Positions 8,632 to 15,832 of a stretch of 20,382 nucleotides of DNA are shown here, one piece after another. Numbering within the stretch: the first letter of the stretch is position 1; every line of letters starts with the position of its first letter. Made by a program: the position numbers and the translations under genes. This DNA comes from an uncultured bacterium (GTDB lineage Bacteria > Bacillota_I > Bacilli_A > RF39 > UBA660). The notes under the pieces were generated by a model that was not told the DNA's origin, made no database searches, and saw only the letters and a list, made by a program, of their open reading frames with translations. The DNA is taken from NCBI GenBank assembly GCA_905215635.1, contig CAJMQX010000002.1, forward strand, positions 1 to 20,382. Reading direction: 5' to 3'.

Positions 8632-8647
8632 AGTTCCACGTGGAACA
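8632..8647. promoter_or_regulatory. parS-like site 8, overlapping the tadA -35 region
   Basis: AGTTCCACGTGGAACA has a perfect inner palindrome GTTCCACGTGGAAC and the variant first base seen in sites 3 and 6. It covers the position where the tadA promoter -35 would lie. Confidence 0.8.
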
Positions 8648-8669
8648 TTGAAAATATTTTTGCTATAAT
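8641..8669 (+). promoter_or_regulatory. Extended -10 promoter of tadA
   Basis: TGCTATAAT gives a perfect TATAAT (8664-8669) with the TGN extension. At 17-bp spacing the -35 position (8641-8646) reads TGGAAC, which is the right half of parS site 8 and a poor -35. Confidence 0.6.
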
Positions 8670-8687
8670 AAATATGGATGTGATACT

Positions 8688-9116
8688 ATGAAGAAAGAAT
8701 TTGTTGATAGAATTATTCAACTATCTAAAGTGGCATATGATAATGATGAAATACCAGTAGGAGCGGTTGTTGTAAAAGATAATAAGATTATCGGTGAAGG
8801 AATTAACAATAGAAATGAGAACTCTAGTGTGATTGGACATGCGGAAATTAGTGCAATTGAAATGGCTTGTAGACATATTAATGATTGGCGACTTGATGAA
8901 TGTGAGCTTTATGTTACGTTATTGCCTTGTATGATGTGTACTGGAGCTATTATTGAAAGTAGAATTAAAAAAGTATATTATTTATGCGACAGAACAAATG
9001 TTTGTTTTAATTCAAAGGAATACTTGAATGTTGAAAAAATAAATGATGTTGATTATAGTAATAATTATCTTAAATTATTGCAATTATTTTTTGAAAATAA
9101 AAGAAATAAGCTCTAA
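8688..9116 (+). CDS. tadA: tRNA adenosine(34) deaminase TadA
   Basis: TadA converts adenosine to inosine at the wobble position of tRNA-Arg(ACG). The cytidine-deaminase fold is identified by the zinc motif HAE (His51, Glu53 as proton shuttle) and PCMMC (Pro80, Cys81, Cys84). The 142-residue length is slightly short of the usual 150-165. The RBS GGATGTGAT leads into the ATG. In Bacillus, tadA also precedes dnaX, but the SRP RNA gene lies between them there; here the gap is only 40 bases. Transcription starts at the edge of the parS array. Confidence 0.94.
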   Translation: MKKEFVDRIIQLSKVAYDNDEIPVGAVVVKDNKIIGEGINNRNENSSVIGHAEISAIEMACRHINDWRLDECELYVTLLPCMMCTGAIIESRIKKVYYLCDRTNVCFNSKEYLNVEKINDVDYSNNYLKLLQLFFENKRNKL

Positions 9117-9120
9117 ATTG

Positions 9121-9129
9121 TGATATAAT
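9121..9129 (+). promoter_or_regulatory. Possible extended -10 promoter for dnaX
   Basis: TGATATAAT, an extended -10, lies 28 bases before the dnaX start, with no convincing -35. It is followed by a strong RBS, GGGAGGT. Confidence 0.45.
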
Positions 9130-9156
9130 GGTTATGTATGTTGATGGGAGGTAATT

Positions 9157-10872
9157 ATGGGATATTTAGCATTATATAGAAAGTATCGACCTAGTGAATT
9201 TGAAGAGATGGTTGGCCAAAAAGAAATTAGAAAAATATTAGCTAATGCAGTAAAAAACAACACTATTTCACATGCTTATTTATTTTCTGGTCCAAGAGGA
9301 ACTGGAAAGACAACTACTGCTAAAATATTAGCAAAAATGGTTAATTGTGAGGCTCCTGTTGATGGACATCCTTGTAATAAATGTAATAGTTGTTTAAGTA
9401 TTTTAAATAGTAGTGATGTTATTGAGATAGATGCAGCTTCAAATAATGGTGTTGATGAAATTAGAGATCTACGTGAAAAAGCTAATCTTGTTCCAAGTAA
9501 TAGTAAATATAAAGTATATATAATTGATGAGGTTCATATGCTTACTACTCAGGCTTTTAATGCTTTACTTAAAACTTTAGAGGAACCTCCGAAACATGTT
9601 ATTTTTGTATTAGCTACGACAGAATATTACAAAATTCCATTAACTATAACTTCTAGATGTCAAAAATTTCAGTTTAATAAGATAGAAGTAGATGATATTG
9701 TAAAAAAATTGAAAGAAATTTGTGAAAAAGAGGATATTTCTATTGAAGATGATGCTTTATATGAGATAGCAAAGATATCTGATGGTGGAATGCGTGACTC
9801 TATTAATTTTTTAGATCAATTAAGATCATTTAATAATGAAAAAATAACAATAGATGATGTTTATGAAGTATGTGGTGATGTATCTGGTCGTGAAATTTCA
9901 GATTTGTTAAAAAATATGAAAGCCGAGAATATTGAAAAAGTTACTTGTTTTTTTGAAAAAATGAGTGTTGATGGAAAAAACTATAATAAGTTTTTTGAAG
10001 ATTTAATAGGATTTTTTAAAGATGTAATTTTATATCAAAAAAATGTTGATAAAAAATTGATTAAAAATAATGTGGAATATTTAAAAGTTGTATCAGAAAT
10101 TTATTCTGTGTCTGAAATTTATTATATGATTGACTTTTTAAATACATTGTATGATAAGCTTAGATATGTTTCTAGACAGGGAGTATTTGTTATTGCTAAC
10201 TTTTTATTATTAATCAATAAAATTAAAAATATAAATGAAAAAGAGGATAATATTCCTAAAAAAAATAATGATAAAATTGAAGAAAAAAGCAATTACGAAT
10301 TGGCTTTTGAATTTACGTCTAATAATAAGTTAACTGATAATAAAAGTGATGACAATGTTGTAAAAGATGATGTTATAGTTGAAGATGAAAAAATACAAAA
10401 AGATAATGATAACAAAGAAATAATTATAAATAATACTTTTGCAGTAGCAGATAAAAAAATTAAAAGTGATTTACAAGAAAAGTATACAAAAGTTAGTGAT
10501 TATTTGACAGATAAGAGATATGCTACAGCTGCTTCGCTGCTTTTGGATACTAAAATAGAAGTTGCTGGTGATGGATATGTATTAATGACTGGAAATTACG
10601 AGGCATTAGTAGGAAATATTTATAATAATTATCATATTTGTGAAGAATTAATTAATCTTTTATTCAATGGAGAGTATAAATTTGTGATTATTACTAATGA
10701 TGATTGGGTAAAATATAGAGATGAATATATTAATAATATTCGAAATGGTAAAAAATATGTTTTAAAAAATATAGAAAAAACATTAATTGATAATGAAATA
10801 ATGGATAATGAGCCAACTGTTGTTGATAAGTTGTTTGAATTAGTTGGCAATGATGTAATAGAATTTAAATAA
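9157..10872 (+). CDS. dnaX: DNA polymerase III tau/gamma subunit (clamp loader)
   Basis: DnaX is the ATPase that forms the clamp-loader core with HolA and HolB and links it to the polymerase. Walker A GPRGTGKT is at residues 45-52. Zinc-binding cysteines are Cys64, Cys73, Cys76 and Cys79. Walker B IIDEVH is near 122-127, and the SRCQ sensor is near 168. A linker rich in Asn, Lys, Asp and Glu (about 365-440) joins the clamp-loader domains to the tau C-terminal domain. At codons 368-370 there is a run of eight A residues, where a one-base slip would end the protein at residue 370, just after domain III, giving a gamma-like form. It is followed by ybaB with a 6-base gap. Confidence 0.96.
   Translation: MGYLALYRKYRPSEFEEMVGQKEIRKILANAVKNNTISHAYLFSGPRGTGKTTTAKILAKMVNCEAPVDGHPCNKCNSCLSILNSSDVIEIDAASNNGVDEIRDLREKANLVPSNSKYKVYIIDEVHMLTTQAFNALLKTLEEPPKHVIFVLATTEYYKIPLTITSRCQKFQFNKIEVDDIVKKLKEICEKEDISIEDDALYEIAKISDGGMRDSINFLDQLRSFNNEKITIDDVYEVCGDVSGREISDLLKNMKAENIEKVTCFFEKMSVDGKNYNKFFEDLIGFFKDVILYQKNVDKKLIKNNVEYLKVVSEIYSVSEIYYMIDFLNTLYDKLRYVSRQGVFVIANFLLLINKIKNINEKEDNIPKKNNDKIEEKSNYELAFEFTSNNKLTDNKSDDNVVKDDVIVEDEKIQKDNDNKEIIINNTFAVADKKIKSDLQEKYTKVSDYLTDKRYATAASLLLDTKIEVAGDGYVLMTGNYEALVGNIYNNYHICEELINLLFNGEYKFVIITNDDWVKYRDEYINNIRNGKKYVLKNIEKTLIDNEIMDNEPTVVDKLFELVGNDVIEFK
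10241..10268 (+). other. Candidate programmed slippage site in dnaX
   Basis: AAGAGG (10241-10246) lies 11 bases before eight A residues (10258-10265), then TAA. In frame this reads CCT AAA AAA AAT. A -1 ribosomal slip, or transcription adding one A, yields CCT AAA AAA AAA TAA and stops at once. The layout parallels E. coli dnaX (Shine-Dalgarno-like element about 10 bases before the slip site) and the A-run transcriptional slippage of Thermus dnaX. Not proven here. Confidence 0.5.
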
Positions 10873-10887
10873 GGAAAGGTGATAAAA

Positions 10888-11187
10888 ATGAATATGCAAA
10901 AATTAATGCAAGAGGCACAAAGGATGCAAGCACAATTACAAAAAGATCAAAAGGAATTAGAAAAGACTATTTATGAAGGAAAGTCTTCAAATGTAGAAAT
11001 TGAAATTAATGGAAAATATGAAGTTGTGAAAGTAAATATTGATTCTTTCGATAGTTTTAATTCTGATGATAAGGAAATGTTAGAAGATATGATTATGATA
11101 GCATTTAATGATGCAGTTAAAAAGGTAGAAAAAGATAAAGAGAAAAAAATGGGTAAATATGGACAAGGACTTGCAGGTTTGATGTAA
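10888..11187 (+). CDS. ybaB: YbaB/EbfC family nucleoid-associated protein
   Basis: This small DNA-binding protein is almost always encoded between dnaX and recR. It has a Gln-rich N-terminal helix (MQKLMQEAQRMQAQLQKDQ), then the conserved strand region KVNIDS with LEDMIMIAFNDAVKK, and ends MGKYGQGLAGLM. It forms tweezer-like dimers and its exact role is not settled. The start at 10888 fits the RBS AGGAAAGGTGAT (99 residues); a GTG at 10879 lies inside the RBS and is unlikely. recR begins one base after its stop, so translation is probably coupled. Confidence 0.92.
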   Translation: MNMQKLMQEAQRMQAQLQKDQKELEKTIYEGKSSNVEIEINGKYEVVKVNIDSFDSFNSDDKEMLEDMIMIAFNDAVKKVEKDKEKKMGKYGQGLAGLM

Positions 11188-11188
11188 T

Positions 11189-11782
11189 ATGTATCCGAAT
11201 AGTATTAAGAATTTAATTGATTGTTTAAAGAATTTGCCTGGTATAGGAGAAAAATCCGCTGAAAGAATGGCTTTTTCTATTTTGAATTTTGATCATGATA
11301 GATTGGATGAATTTGGAAATGCAGTTTTAGCACTGAAAAATATTAAAAAATGTCCTATTTGTAATAATATTACTGATATGGATAAGTGTTATATTTGTAG
11401 TGATGATAATAGAAGTAATGATACTATATTTGTTGTGGAAAAACCTAAGGATATAATATTATTTGAAAAAATGGGTAATTATAAAGGAAAATATCATGTT
11501 TTGGGTGGACTTATTTCACCTATTGATGGTATTAATCCAGAAGATATAAATATTGATAGTTTAGTAAATAGAGTTAAAGATAATAATGTTTCGGAGGTAA
11601 TAGTAGTTCTTAAACCTAGTATTGAGGGAGAGACTACGATGCAATATATTAAGAAATTGTTATCTAAATATGATGTTAGAGTTTCAAAAATACCTATAGG
11701 TATTCCTATGGGAGCAGATATTGAGTATATAGATTCTATGACTTTAGAAATGGCTTTCGAGGATAGAAAAGAGGTATCATAA
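11189..11782 (+). CDS. recR: Recombination mediator RecR
   Basis: RecR forms rings that act with RecO and RecF to load RecA at gaps. The N-terminal helix-hairpin-helix (about 8-28, LKNLPGIGEKSAERMAF) is followed by a zinc finger with Cys55, Cys58, Cys67 and Cys70. The Toprim domain starts near residue 80 (IFVVEKPKDI), and VLGGLISPIDGI and the C-terminal IPIGIPMGADIEYID are family motifs. The 197-residue length is typical. The start directly abuts the ybaB stop with no separate RBS, consistent with translational coupling. Confidence 0.96.
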   Translation: MYPNSIKNLIDCLKNLPGIGEKSAERMAFSILNFDHDRLDEFGNAVLALKNIKKCPICNNITDMDKCYICSDDNRSNDTIFVVEKPKDIILFEKMGNYKGKYHVLGGLISPIDGINPEDINIDSLVNRVKDNNVSEVIVVLKPSIEGETTMQYIKKLLSKYDVRVSKIPIGIPMGADIEYIDSMTLEMAFEDRKEVS

Positions 11783-11820
11783 TTTTACTTTTTTTAGCAT
11801 AACTTTAACTGGGTGATATT

Positions 11821-12009
11821 ATGCTTAAAAAAGTATTTAATATAATTAAAAAAATAATAGTAGCTGTTTTATTAATTTATGGTTATAATAAGTTAGCATT
11901 ACCTTTAAATGTTGTTATACCTTTAAATGTTATTACAATTTTTTTGGTATATATTGGTGGTATTCCTTCAATATTAATGTTAATATTATTCTCTTTAATA
12001 TGTATTTGA
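11821..12009 (+). CDS. bofA: BofA-like small membrane protein
   Basis: This 62-residue protein is almost wholly hydrophobic after a Lys-rich start (MLKKVFNIIKK), with two likely membrane segments (about 11-29 and 35-60). The tail NVVIPLNVITIFLVYIGGIPSILMLILF resembles the end of B. subtilis BofA (HVPINLVTTAISGILGIPGI). BofA inhibits the SpoIVFB protease that activates sigma-K during sporulation. In Bacillus bofA also lies just downstream of recR, which supports the call. It is shorter than B. subtilis BofA (87 residues), lacking an N-terminal membrane segment. The RBS GGGTGATATT fits the ATG. Function in this organism is inferred from similarity and position. Confidence 0.68.
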   Translation: MLKKVFNIIKKIIVAVLLIYGYNKLALPLNVVIPLNVITIFLVYIGGIPSILMLILFSLICI

Positions 12010-12025
12010 ATTTGAGGTGATGTAT

Positions 12026-12919
12026 GTGCTTGATTATTATATGGACAAGCAAAAGGAAGCATATGAGATATTGCATAATGAACTTATTAATGATAAGATA
12101 AGTCATGCTTATTTATTTGTTATTAATAATTATTCATTAGCAGATGATATGATACTTTCTTTTGTTAAAGATATTATAGGACAAAATCATACTGTTTCTG
12201 AAAGAGAAATAATATCTAAAAGAATAGATGATGGTAATTATTCTGAACTTAAAATTATAGAACCTGATGGTTTATATATTAAGAAACAACAAATAATTGA
12301 TTTGCAACAGGAATTTTCTAGATCTTCTTTAGAAGGAGATAGAAAAATATATATAATAAAAGATGCTGATAAGATGCGTACAGAAGCTGCTAATTCAATG
12401 CTTAAATTTCTTGAAGAGCCTGAAGGTAATATAGTAGCAATACTAGTTACAAATAATTATAATAATATGTTACAAACAATTATTTCAAGATGTCAATTAA
12501 TAAAATTTCAGGATGATACAGTAGAAAATATGGATAATGATAATTTAGGTACTATTATTGAGTTTTTGTTTAATATTGAGAAGTATGGTAATAAGACTTT
12601 TCTTAAGACAAAAGAGTTATGGTATGATAAGATTGATAGTAAGAATAGGGAGTTACTTATTTTACTTGTTGATATGATGATAGATTTTTATTATGATATT
12701 TATAAATATAAAAACGAAAAAGTAATTAGTAATAAATATAGTGAATATTTAGAAAAAATAGATTTTATTAGGGATAATAATAGTGGAGAAAGAATATTAG
12801 AGAAAATAAACTATTTACTTGAGGTAAAAGACGTTATTAAATTTAATGTTAATATAAGTTTACTTATAGATAATTTAATTATAAATATAGGAGGTAGTAA
12901 TGAGAGTAGTTGGTGTTAA
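12026..12919 (+). CDS. holB: DNA polymerase III delta prime subunit
   Basis: HolB is the AAA+-fold stator subunit of the clamp loader that partners DnaX. KISHAYLFV, the region YIIKDADKMRTEAANSMLKFLEEPEG and SRCQLIKF are family hallmarks. The Walker A region is degenerate, as expected for delta prime. A GTG at 12026 is the best start because GAGGTGAT (12014-12021) is correctly spaced; a GTG at 12017 overlaps the RBS, and an ATG at 12041 is further in. The protein has about 297 residues. The 3' end overlaps ricT by 20 bases. tmk, which precedes holB in Bacillus, is not here. Confidence 0.92.
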   Translation: MLDYYMDKQKEAYEILHNELINDKISHAYLFVINNYSLADDMILSFVKDIIGQNHTVSEREIISKRIDDGNYSELKIIEPDGLYIKKQQIIDLQQEFSRSSLEGDRKIYIIKDADKMRTEAANSMLKFLEEPEGNIVAILVTNNYNNMLQTIISRCQLIKFQDDTVENMDNDNLGTIIEFLFNIEKYGNKTFLKTKELWYDKIDSKNRELLILLVDMMIDFYYDIYKYKNEKVISNKYSEYLEKIDFIRDNNSGERILEKINYLLEVKDVIKFNVNISLLIDNLIINIGGSNESSWC

Positions 12920-13691
12920 ATTAAATGAAGCTGGAAAGACTTATTATTTTGATTCAGTTAATGTGCCTGTTAAAGTGTATGATACAGTTATTGTAGAAAC
13001 AGAAAAAGGTCTTCAATATGGACAAGTAGTTTGCTTTATTCCTGAAGATAATCTTGATAAAAAAATTGAATATAAGAAGATAATTAGATTAACAAATAGA
13101 AATGATTATAAAAAACATCAAAATAATTTAAAAGATGCTCATAAAGCTTTGATTAAATGTAATGAGTTAATTCTTAAGTATGATTTAGAAATGAAAGTAA
13201 TTGATGCTAGTTATACTTTTGATAGGGAACAATTAATTTTTCGCTTTTTAGCAGATGATAGAGTAGACTTTAGACAACTAGCGAAAGATTTAGGATCATT
13301 ATTTAAAACAAGAATTGAACTTCGTCAGGTAGGAATTAGAGATAAGGCAAAAGAAGTAGGAGGAATAGGGCCTTGTGGTAGAAAGCTTTGCTGTAATAAC
13401 TTCTTAAAAGAATTTGACAGTGTTTCAATTAATATGGCTAAAAACCAAAATTTATCATTAAATCCTTCTAAAATTAATGGTGTATGTGGACGTCTTTTAT
13501 GCTGTTTAAAGTATGAAAATGATAATTATAAAGAGTATAAAAAAGATTTACCTGAAGTAAATAGTAAAATTAAAAATGAGAAAGTAGAAGGAAAGGTATT
13601 ATCAGTAGATGTATTTAAGAAAAATTATAAAGTACTTACACCTACTGGTGATATTGTATTGGTAGAATTAAATAATGATAGTGAAAAATAG
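12900..13691 (+). CDS. ricT: RicT/YaaT, PSP1-domain regulator
   Basis: RicT, with RicA and RicF, forms an Fe-S complex in B. subtilis that promotes RNase Y-dependent mRNA maturation and affects Spo0A phosphorylation, competence and biofilm. The PSP1 domain is shown by GIGPCGRKLCCNNFL (Cys159, Cys164, Cys165) and VCGRLLCCLKYE (Cys196, Cys201, Cys202), the cysteines linked to cluster binding. The 263-residue length is normal. The RBS GGAGGTAGTA leads to the ATG, inside the end of holB. Its ricA and ricF partners are not in the window. A link to the comK-like gene and Spo0A-type control here is only an inference. Confidence 0.92.
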   Translation: MRVVGVKLNEAGKTYYFDSVNVPVKVYDTVIVETEKGLQYGQVVCFIPEDNLDKKIEYKKIIRLTNRNDYKKHQNNLKDAHKALIKCNELILKYDLEMKVIDASYTFDREQLIFRFLADDRVDFRQLAKDLGSLFKTRIELRQVGIRDKAKEVGGIGPCGRKLCCNNFLKEFDSVSINMAKNQNLSLNPSKINGVCGRLLCCLKYENDNYKEYKKDLPEVNSKIKNEKVEGKVLSVDVFKKNYKVLTPTGDIVLVELNNDSEK

Positions 13692-14397
13692 ATTACTTAA
13701 CTTTTCTGATAAAATAATATACCAAGATGATGATTGCTTCTTATTTTCATTAGATTCAATATTACTTCCAAATTTTGTCACGGTAAAATTGACTGATAAG
13801 AATATTATTGATTTATGTTGTGGGAATGCTCCAGGACCTATGCTTTTATCTTTTAGAACGAAAGCAAGGATTTTTGGGGTTGAAATACAAAAAGATATTT
13901 ACGAACTAGGATTAAAGTCTGTTTTAGATAATAAAATGATGGATCAAATTACTTTGATATGTGATGATGTAAAAAATATAAGTCAACATTTTGATAGTGA
14001 AACATTTGATATTGTTACTTGTAATCCACCTTATTTTAAATATGAAAAGAATAGTCTTGTTAATACTAATGATAAAAAGGCTATTGCGAGACATGAGGTA
14101 ATGATAAACTTGGAAGATATTTTAAAATCAGCTAATTATTTACTTAAAAATAAGGGAACTTTTGCAATGGTTCATAGACCTGATAGATTGATGGAAATAT
14201 TTGATTTAATGAGAAAGTATAATTTAGAACCTAAGAAAATTAGATTTATTTATCCTAAAAAAGATAAAGAATGTAATATGATATTAATTGAAGGTATTAA
14301 GAATGGTAATGCTGGTCTTAAAATAATTAGTCCTTTAATTACTCATAATGAAGACGAAACTTATTGTGATGAAATAAGAGACATGTTTGGTAATTAA
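13675..14397 (+). CDS. tRNA1(Val) (adenine(37)-N6)-methyltransferase-like (YabB/TrmN6)
   Basis: A class I SAM-dependent methyltransferase. The SAM-binding motif is IIDLCCGNAPGPML (about 44-57). The catalytic NPPY is at Asn117-Tyr120 (VTCNPPYF), typical of N6-adenine methyltransferases. It matches Bacillus YabB, located after the ricT region, and E. coli YfiC/TrmN6, which acts on tRNA-Val A37; the target here is inferred from the family. Translation probably starts within the last codons of ricT (17-base overlap). No good RBS is seen, so coupling to ricT is likely, and a GTG at 13681 is an alternative start. Confidence 0.85.
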   Translation: MIVKNRLLNFSDKIIYQDDDCFLFSLDSILLPNFVTVKLTDKNIIDLCCGNAPGPMLLSFRTKARIFGVEIQKDIYELGLKSVLDNKMMDQITLICDDVKNISQHFDSETFDIVTCNPPYFKYEKNSLVNTNDKKAIARHEVMINLEDILKSANYLLKNKGTFAMVHRPDRLMEIFDLMRKYNLEPKKIRFIYPKKDKECNMILIEGIKNGNAGLKIISPLITHNEDETYCDEIRDMFGN

Positions 14398-14415
14398 TGG
14401 TTAGGAGGAGTATAT

Positions 14416-15258
14416 ATGTGGCAAAATAGTTATGATGGTAGTCCTAGTGTTTATTTAGTTCCTACACCAATAGGAAACTTAGAAGATATGACTTTTAGGG
14501 CTATCAAGATACTAAAAATGGTTGATGTAATATTTTCAGAAGATACAAGAGTAACATTACAGTTACTTAATTATTTTGATATTAAGAATAAATTAATTCA
14601 TTTGGATGATCATAATGAAGATATAGTTAAAGATAGGGTAATTTCTTATTTGAAAGAAGGGAAAAATGTAGCTATTGTTACTGATAGAGGTACACCAATT
14701 ATAAGTGATCCGGGATATAAAACGGTCAAATTTTTAAGAGATAATGGTTATAATGTTATTGCTTTACCTGGTGCTTGTGCTTTAGTGCCTGCAATAGTTG
14801 CTTCTTCAATAAGTTCAGAACATTTTACTTTTTATGGATTTTTATCTAGTAAAGAAAAAAAGATGTATGATGAACTTGAAAGTTTGAAAGATAACGAATA
14901 TACTTTGATATTTTATGAAGCACCACATAGAATTCTAAAAACATTAAAAGCTATGTTAGAAGTTTTTGGAGATCGTTATATTAGCATTTCTAGAGAAATT
15001 TCTAAATTACATGAGAGTGTGTTTGTGGGTACTATTAGTCAAGCTCTTAACTCATTTAATGAAGTAAAAGGGGAATTTGTAATAGTAGTATCAGCTGGTG
15101 AAGAAATAATAGATAGTGAAATGTCAATAATAGATAATGTTAATATGTATATAAAAAGTGGGTTATCTAGTATGGATGCTATAAAAAGAGTAGCTAAAGA
15201 ACGTAAAATACCTAAGAATGTTGTATATTCAGAGTATCATATTGGTGGTGATAAATAA
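14416..15258 (+). CDS. rsmI: 16S rRNA (cytidine(1402)-2'-O)-methyltransferase
   Basis: RsmI methylates the ribose of C1402 in the 30S decoding centre, using SAM. The tetrapyrrole-methylase-type fold is recognised by LVPTPIGNLEDMTFRA (about 14-29), SEDTR (41-45), GTPIISDPG (92-100) and LPGACALVPAIVAS (about 117-130). The motif usually written SDAGTP reads TDRGTP here, with Arg91 where Ala is normal. The 280-residue length is typical. A strong RBS (TTAGGAGGAG) supports the ATG. Its stop overlaps the pth start as TAATG. Confidence 0.94.
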   Translation: MWQNSYDGSPSVYLVPTPIGNLEDMTFRAIKILKMVDVIFSEDTRVTLQLLNYFDIKNKLIHLDDHNEDIVKDRVISYLKEGKNVAIVTDRGTPIISDPGYKTVKFLRDNGYNVIALPGACALVPAIVASSISSEHFTFYGFLSSKEKKMYDELESLKDNEYTLIFYEAPHRILKTLKAMLEVFGDRYISISREISKLHESVFVGTISQALNSFNEVKGEFVIVVSAGEEIIDSEMSIIDNVNMYIKSGLSSMDAIKRVAKERKIPKNVVYSEYHIGGDK

Positions 15259-15821
15259 TGAAATTGATTGTAGGATTAGGAAATCCAGGTAAAGAATATG
15301 TAAATACAAGACATAACATTGGATTTATGTATTTAGACTATTTATATGGAAATGTTTTTCAAGAGAATAAAAAATTTAAGGCTTTAGAGTATATTACTAC
15401 AATTAATGATGAGAAAGTAATAATTATAAAGCCACTTACTTATATGAATTTATCTGGAGAATCTGTAATTAAGTATGTTAATTATTATAAGATTAAACTA
15501 GAAGATATTTTAGTTATACAAGATGATTTGGATATGGAAGTAGGAAGAAGTAAGTTATTATTTAAACATGGTGATGGTGGACATAATGGGATTAAAAATA
15601 TTATTTTAAATATTGGAAGTAATGAATTTTTAAGATTAAAAATAGGAATAGGAAAGAATAGTAGTATAGATACTAAAGATTATGTATTAGGAAAATTTAG
15701 TACTAATGAGATAAAGATATTAGAAAATAAATTTACTGACTTAAATAATTTTATTAATGATTATATTATTATGAATAGAGATGTGTTAATTGGAAAATAT
15801 AATACTAAAATAGATAAGTAG
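15258..15821 (+). CDS. pth: Peptidyl-tRNA hydrolase
   Basis: Pth recycles tRNA by cleaving peptidyl-tRNA that drops off the ribosome. The catalytic histidine is His19 in TRHNIGF. Asn9 in GLGNPG, Asn64 in TYMNLSG, Asp89 in QDDLDM and Asn110 in GGHNG are the other active-site residues. The 187-residue length is normal. The gene starts within the rsmI stop (TAATG), so translation is coupled. In Bacillus pth also lies just before mfd, but with fin between them; fin is absent here. Confidence 0.96.
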   Translation: MKLIVGLGNPGKEYVNTRHNIGFMYLDYLYGNVFQENKKFKALEYITTINDEKVIIIKPLTYMNLSGESVIKYVNYYKIKLEDILVIQDDLDMEVGRSKLLFKHGDGGHNGIKNIILNIGSNEFLRLKIGIGKNSSIDTKDYVLGKFSTNEIKILENKFTDLNNFINDYIIMNRDVLIGKYNTKIDK

Positions 15822-15832
15822 AAGGGATATAA

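Larger units (their letters stand above)
7558..8687 (+). other. Gene-free parS/Noc-site array between gyrA and tadA
   Basis: About 1.1 kb of very AT-rich DNA without a plausible reading frame. It contains eight parS or parS-like palindromes (7714, 7911, 8042, 8153, 8303, 8417, 8527, 8632) and three Noc-binding-type palindromes (7783, 8083, 8458). parS is the loading site of ParB (Spo0J), and ATTTCCCGGGAAAT is the loading site of its paralogue Noc in B. subtilis; both proteins are CTP-dependent clamps. Neither protein gene is in this window. The density and interleaving are seen directly. The role as an origin-proximal centromere and nucleoid-occlusion centre follows from the known proteins. 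Confidence 0.9.

Noticed and set aside
7560..8687. CRISPR array or integron-like repeats
   Set aside because: Repeats are palindromic protein-binding sites with unequal spacing (105-197 bp) and no uniform spacers; no cas or integrase gene is near.
9117..9156. SRP RNA gene (scr/ffs) between tadA and dnaX, as in Bacillus
   Set aside because: The gap is only 40 bases, with an extended -10 and an RBS; no SRP RNA could fit.
10280..10292. AAAAAAG heptamer as a second dnaX frameshift site
   Set aside because: The reading frame through it (GAA GAA AAA AGC) does not place the heptamer in slip phase; the A8 run upstream is the better candidate.
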